A DNA stretch of 64,000 nucleotides from Marivirga arenosa (GTDB lineage Bacteria > Bacteroidota > Bacteroidia > Cytophagales > Cyclobacteriaceae). Position 1 is the first letter of the stretch. Each line of letters begins with the position of its first letter. The stretch spans positions 1,056,001 through 1,120,000 of the forward strand of contig NZ_CP129970.2 in NCBI RefSeq assembly GCF_030503895.2, in the 5' to 3' direction. The notes below the pieces were generated by a model, which searched no databases, was not told the origin of the DNA, and worked only from the letters and a program-made list of their open reading frames with translations. Made by a program: the position numbers and the translations under genes. Below, piece by piece: positions 61,119-64,000 of the stretch.

Positions 61119-62477
61119 ATGTCTGAAAATGAATTACTCGAAAAAATAAAGAGAAGAAATCCGAATGAACCGGAATTTATTCAAGCAGTAGAGGAAGTAA
61201 TTTCATCAATCGGTGTTGTTTTTAAAAAACATCCTGAATTTCATCATCTACGCCTTTTAGAAAGAATGGCTGAGCCTGAGCGACTTATTTCATTTAGAGT
61301 CAATTGGCTTGATGACAATGGGGAAGTGCAAGTGAACAGGGGTTTCCGAGTACAAATGAACAGTGCTTTAGGCCCCTATAAAGGAGGTTTAAGGTTTCAC
61401 CCTTCAGTAAACCAAAGCATACTGAAATTTTTAGCCTTTGAGCAAATCTTTAAAAATGCATTAACCGGTCTTCCTTTAGGCGGTGGTAAAGGTGGTGCTG
61501 ATTTCGATCCGAAAGGAAGATCGGATGCTGAAATTATGCGTTTTTGCCAAGCTTTTATGAGTGAATTATATCGACATATCGGTCATTTTACGGATGTGCC
61601 TGCTGGTGATATTGGCGTTGGAGGTAGAGAAATTGGCTATTTATTCGGTGCTTATAAAAAAATCAGAAATGAATTTACCGGAGTATTAACGGGAAAAGGG
61701 AGAGAATGGGGCGGTAGCTTGATTAGACCTGAAGCTACGGGTTATGGTTTAGTGTACTTTTCCCAATACATGTTGGAAAAAAATGATGATAGCTTGAAGG
61801 ATAAAAAGTGTGTGGTTTCTGGTTCAGGAAATGTGGCACAATACACTTTAGAAAAATTAATTGAATTAGGCGCCAAACCCATCACTGCTTCAGATTCTTC
61901 AGGGTACATTATTGATGATGAAGGAATAAATCAAGAAAAGCTCGAATTCATCAAAGAAATTAAAAATGTGAATAGAGGCAGAATATCAGAATATTTAGAG
62001 AAATACTCCAATGCTAAATATGTAGAAAACGATGCAGATAAAGACTATAACCCTTTATGGGAAACCAAAGCGGATTGCGTATTTCCATGTGCAACTCAAA
62101 ATGAAATCAATAAAAAGGATGCTGAAAACATTAAAAGATCAGGTGCAAAACTGCTCACCGAAGGTGCTAATATGCCTTTAACAGCCGAAGCCATTGATGT
62201 TATTTGTGAAGCTGAAATTCTTTATGCTCCAGGTAAAGCTACTAATGCAGGTGGAGTTGCCGTTTCAGGCTTAGAAATGAGTCAGAATAGAATTGGAGTA
62301 TATTGGTCACATGAGGAAGTAGACAATAGACTAAAAAATATTATGAAGGATATACATGACAATTGCGTTAAAACAGCTGAAGAATACGAATTAAATCAAC
62401 ATAATTATTTGGCTGCCGCAAATATTTATGGGTTTTTAAAAGTTGCAGACGCAATGAAAGCCCAAGGTGTAATTTAA
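61119..62477 (+). CDS. gdhA: NADP-type glutamate dehydrogenase
   Basis: 452 residues, the hexameric bacterial length. NSALGPYKGGLRFHPSVN holds the substrate Lys, and LPLGGGKGGADFDPKG the catalytic one; the Rossmann part is VVSGSGNVAQYT and the end is NAGGVAVSGLEMSQN. It makes glutamate from 2-oxoglutarate and ammonium in the cytoplasm. A Rossmann loop Ser-Asp context (ASDSSGYI) suits NADP. A hairpin follows its stop. Confidence 0.95.
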   Translation: MSENELLEKIKRRNPNEPEFIQAVEEVISSIGVVFKKHPEFHHLRLLERMAEPERLISFRVNWLDDNGEVQVNRGFRVQMNSALGPYKGGLRFHPSVNQSILKFLAFEQIFKNALTGLPLGGGKGGADFDPKGRSDAEIMRFCQAFMSELYRHIGHFTDVPAGDIGVGGREIGYLFGAYKKIRNEFTGVLTGKGREWGGSLIRPEATGYGLVYFSQYMLEKNDDSLKDKKCVVSGSGNVAQYTLEKLIELGAKPITASDSSGYIIDDEGINQEKLEFIKEIKNVNRGRISEYLEKYSNAKYVENDADKDYNPLWETKADCVFPCATQNEINKKDAENIKRSGAKLLTEGANMPLTAEAIDVICEAEILYAPGKATNAGGVAVSGLEMSQNRIGVYWSHEEVDNRLKNIMKDIHDNCVKTAEEYELNQHNYLAAANIYGFLKVADAMKAQGVI

Positions 62478-62485
62478 AAGAATAA

Positions 62486-62511
62486 GAGCCAGGTAGCTTT
62501 TTACCTGGTTC
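62486..62511 (+). terminator. Hairpin after gdhA
   Basis: GAGCCAGGTA (62486-62495) pairs with TACCTGGTTC (62502-62511) with one G-T pair. The T-run after it is weak, so it may be a poor terminator. Confidence 0.55.
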
Positions 62512-62686
62512 ATTGCTTTCTAAGAATCTGGTTCACCACTTCATCTATACTTATTAAAGGAATCCCCACCTGAATTAGAAACAGAAATGCCTCTCTTTCA
62601 TAGCCATTATCTTTACAAAAATCGTCACAATCAACATCTATAGTAATAGAATAGTAATTGATAATTTTCTCATAAAGATGTAAAGT
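62510..62686 (-). pseudogene. Remnant of a protein-coding gene
   Basis: A 58-codon open frame on the minus strand reads like a real protein (SITIDVDCDDFCKD, EREAFLFLIQVG, SIDEVVNQILRKQ-stop) but has no ATG, GTG or TTG start. A stop lies just before it (62687-62689). Its end overlaps the gdhA hairpin. Probably the tail of a decayed gene; the family is not recognised. Confidence 0.35.
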
Positions 62687-62771
62687 TTATTTTGGTAACT
62701 GCCACAGATTTATTGAGAGAATTGATTCAAAAAATTTTGAAACGCTTATATTCAATAAAAATCTATACCTA

Positions 62772-63239
62772 ATGAATTATGATGTAAAAACTGTTGAGGA
62801 ATATTTAAATGCTATTCCTAAAGACAGGAGACCATTTGTTGAAAAGTTAAGGGATATAATTAAGGAAAACCTCCCTGAAGGATTCAAAGAAGAAATATCA
62901 TATGGAATGATAGGCTTTGTAGTTCCTCATGATATATATCCAAATGGTTACCATGTAAATCCTGAACTTCCTTTACCCTTTATAAACATAGCCTCACAAA
63001 AAAATTTTATAGCCCTCTATCATAGTGGTATTTATACTAGCCCTGAATTAATGGAATGGTTTAAAAAAGAATATTCGGAGCGAATTACTACTAAATTAGA
63101 TATGGGAAAAAGTTGTATTCGCTTTAAAAACCTAAAAAATATTCCATTTGATCTAATTGAAGAGTTAGCGAAAAAAATTTCTGTAGATGACTGGATTTTG
63201 CAGTATGAGAATTCTCTTAGTAAGATGAAAAATAAATAA
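62772..63239 (+). CDS. DUF1801 (YdhG-like) protein
   Basis: 155 residues with the DUF1801 pattern: VEEYLNAIPKDRRPFVEKLR at the start, then EEISYGMIGF, INIASQKNFIALYHSGIY and CIRFKNLKNIP. The family folds as an alpha/beta unit and has no settled function. No signal peptide. It has its own upstream gap of about 290 bases, which holds a gene remnant (62510-62686). Confidence 0.85.
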   Translation: MNYDVKTVEEYLNAIPKDRRPFVEKLRDIIKENLPEGFKEEISYGMIGFVVPHDIYPNGYHVNPELPLPFINIASQKNFIALYHSGIYTSPELMEWFKKEYSERITTKLDMGKSCIRFKNLKNIPFDLIEELAKKISVDDWILQYENSLSKMKNK

Positions 63240-63304
63240 TATTATTGCCTATTCATCTTTATTGATTTAAATTTCAAAATTGTAAGAACTATCAACTACA
63301 ATTT

Positions 63305-64000
63305 ATGAAATGGATTTTAAAGCATCAGTGGCTAAACTTTAGAAGATCTCCTGCTTTCGAAAAAGATTTAGGTATTAAGATCTTCTTGATCCTATTGGGA
63401 TTATTTCTATTAATGAACCTGATATTTGTGAGCTCAAATTTTAATGAACTGCTTGATGGCTTTGGTATCGATACCGAGCCCACAATATTAATTAATCAAT
63501 TTTTACTTTATTATTTTATTAGTGAGCTCGGACTTCGTTATCTGATGCAAAATGTACCAGCTCTAGATATAGAGCCCTACCTTCACTTACCTATTTCGAA
63601 AAATCTAGTTTCAAAATTTCTTGTTTTCAGATCGATTTTAAGTCCGTATAATCTCCTGGCTCCCTCGATTTTTATTGGTTTGACAGTCAGCACAGTAATT
63701 CCTTCTATCGGACTTTCCAAAGGCTTAGTTTGGCTACTTTTCACCTTATCTACCTCTTTAATCCTTCATTTTTTTAATATATTAATTAAAAAGAAATTAG
63801 AGAACTCTAATCTATTTTGGACTGTATTACTTTCACTTATTGCCATTAATTACATTGGAAATAATTATCTAAACTTTGATTTAATCCCTTTGGGGCAGTG
63901 GGCATCTGCAATAACCAACAATCCCATTTTATTGATCGTCCCAATTCTAATACTACTATTCGTAATTTATACAAGCTATAAATTCTTCTTAGAAAATCTT
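63305..64000 (+). CDS. DUF5687 membrane protein, 5' part (runs off the window)
   Basis: ATG at 63305 and 232 open codons to the window edge. Start MKWILKHQWLNFRRSPAFEK is the DUF5687 signature of Bacteroidota, followed by about six hydrophobic segments (GIKIFLILLGLFLLMNL, LLAPSIFIGLTVS). The family is thought to be the permease partner of an ABC ATPase, which should lie beyond the window. The rest of the gene is not visible. Confidence 0.8.
   Translation, partial: MKWILKHQWLNFRRSPAFEKDLGIKIFLILLGLFLLMNLIFVSSNFNELLDGFGIDTEPTILINQFLLYYFISELGLRYLMQNVPALDIEPYLHLPISKNLVSKFLVFRSILSPYNLLAPSIFIGLTVSTVIPSIGLSKGLVWLLFTLSTSLILHFFNILIKKKLENSNLFWTVLLSLIAINYIGNNYLNFDLIPLGQWASAITNNPILLIVPILILLFVIYTSYKFFLENL

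Noticed and set aside
1..64000. CRISPR arrays, tRNA and rRNA genes, prophage
   Set aside because: No regular repeats, cloverleaf-like sequences, rRNA signatures or phage genes were found by eye on either strand.

Overview
The window is AT-rich chromosomal DNA from a Bacteroidota bacterium, most likely a marine member of the Cytophagales. This is inferred from a paired skp/ompH set behind bamA, DUF6089 outer-membrane proteins, an OmpA protein with PD40 repeats, and -7 boxes of the TAnnTTTG type. No rRNA, tRNA, CRISPR array, phage or insertion sequence was seen. Most genes lie on the minus strand.

Layout. (1) 1-2,760: the tail of an unknown gene, then an arsenic operon on the minus strand (arsR, a Cys-rich DUF6428 protein, a thioredoxin-type arsenate reductase, ACR3 efflux pump) with ArsR-like operators. 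(2) 2,900-9,400: a chemoreceptor-like sensor stub, a GMC oxidoreductase, a short-chain dehydrogenase, and a large AsmA-like gene broken by a one-base frameshift. (3) 9,550-16,820: accessory genes on the minus strand: GNAT, DUF4386, a beta-lactamase-fold hydrolase coupled to a Fes-like esterase, a membrane protein, a Vat-type acetyltransferase, and a beta-lactamase-fold protein that has lost its catalytic residues. (4) 17,145-19,163: a PorE-like TPR/PD40/OmpA protein. (5) 19,500-25,165: the most interesting region. Six genes, all in one direction, sit in five units separated by long foldable sites. In each unit the sequence before the gene (GTTnnnnnn) is complementary to the sequence just after it (nnnnnnAAC). 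This is the signature of integron gene cassettes, but no integrase is present. (6) 25,327-38,290: housekeeping genes (M20 peptidase, a SPOR lipoprotein and secA, dapF, TrkH, a heptose-7-P kinase, an aminotransferase). (7) 38,383-41,436: a 2OG-Fe(II) oxygenase coupled to ChrA, facing an LD-carboxypeptidase. (8) 41,518-52,074: a long minus-strand run carrying the envelope assembly set (two skp/ompH, bamA, uppS, two DUF6089 proteins), nadK, a CBS protein, a hydrolase, a glutamine amidotransferase, cvpA and yqeY, with pdxJ divergent from it. (9) 52,963-64,000: a beta-barrel protein, a PKD lipoprotein, uvrA, a TetR regulator with a dehydrogenase, a lipocalin-like lipoprotein, gdhA, a DUF1801 protein and the start of a DUF5687 membrane protein.

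The envelope cluster joins outer-membrane protein insertion (BamA and Skp chaperones) to undecaprenyl diphosphate synthesis. The accessory blocks (arsenic, Vat, cassettes) look acquired. Functions were assigned by reading motifs; no database search was run.
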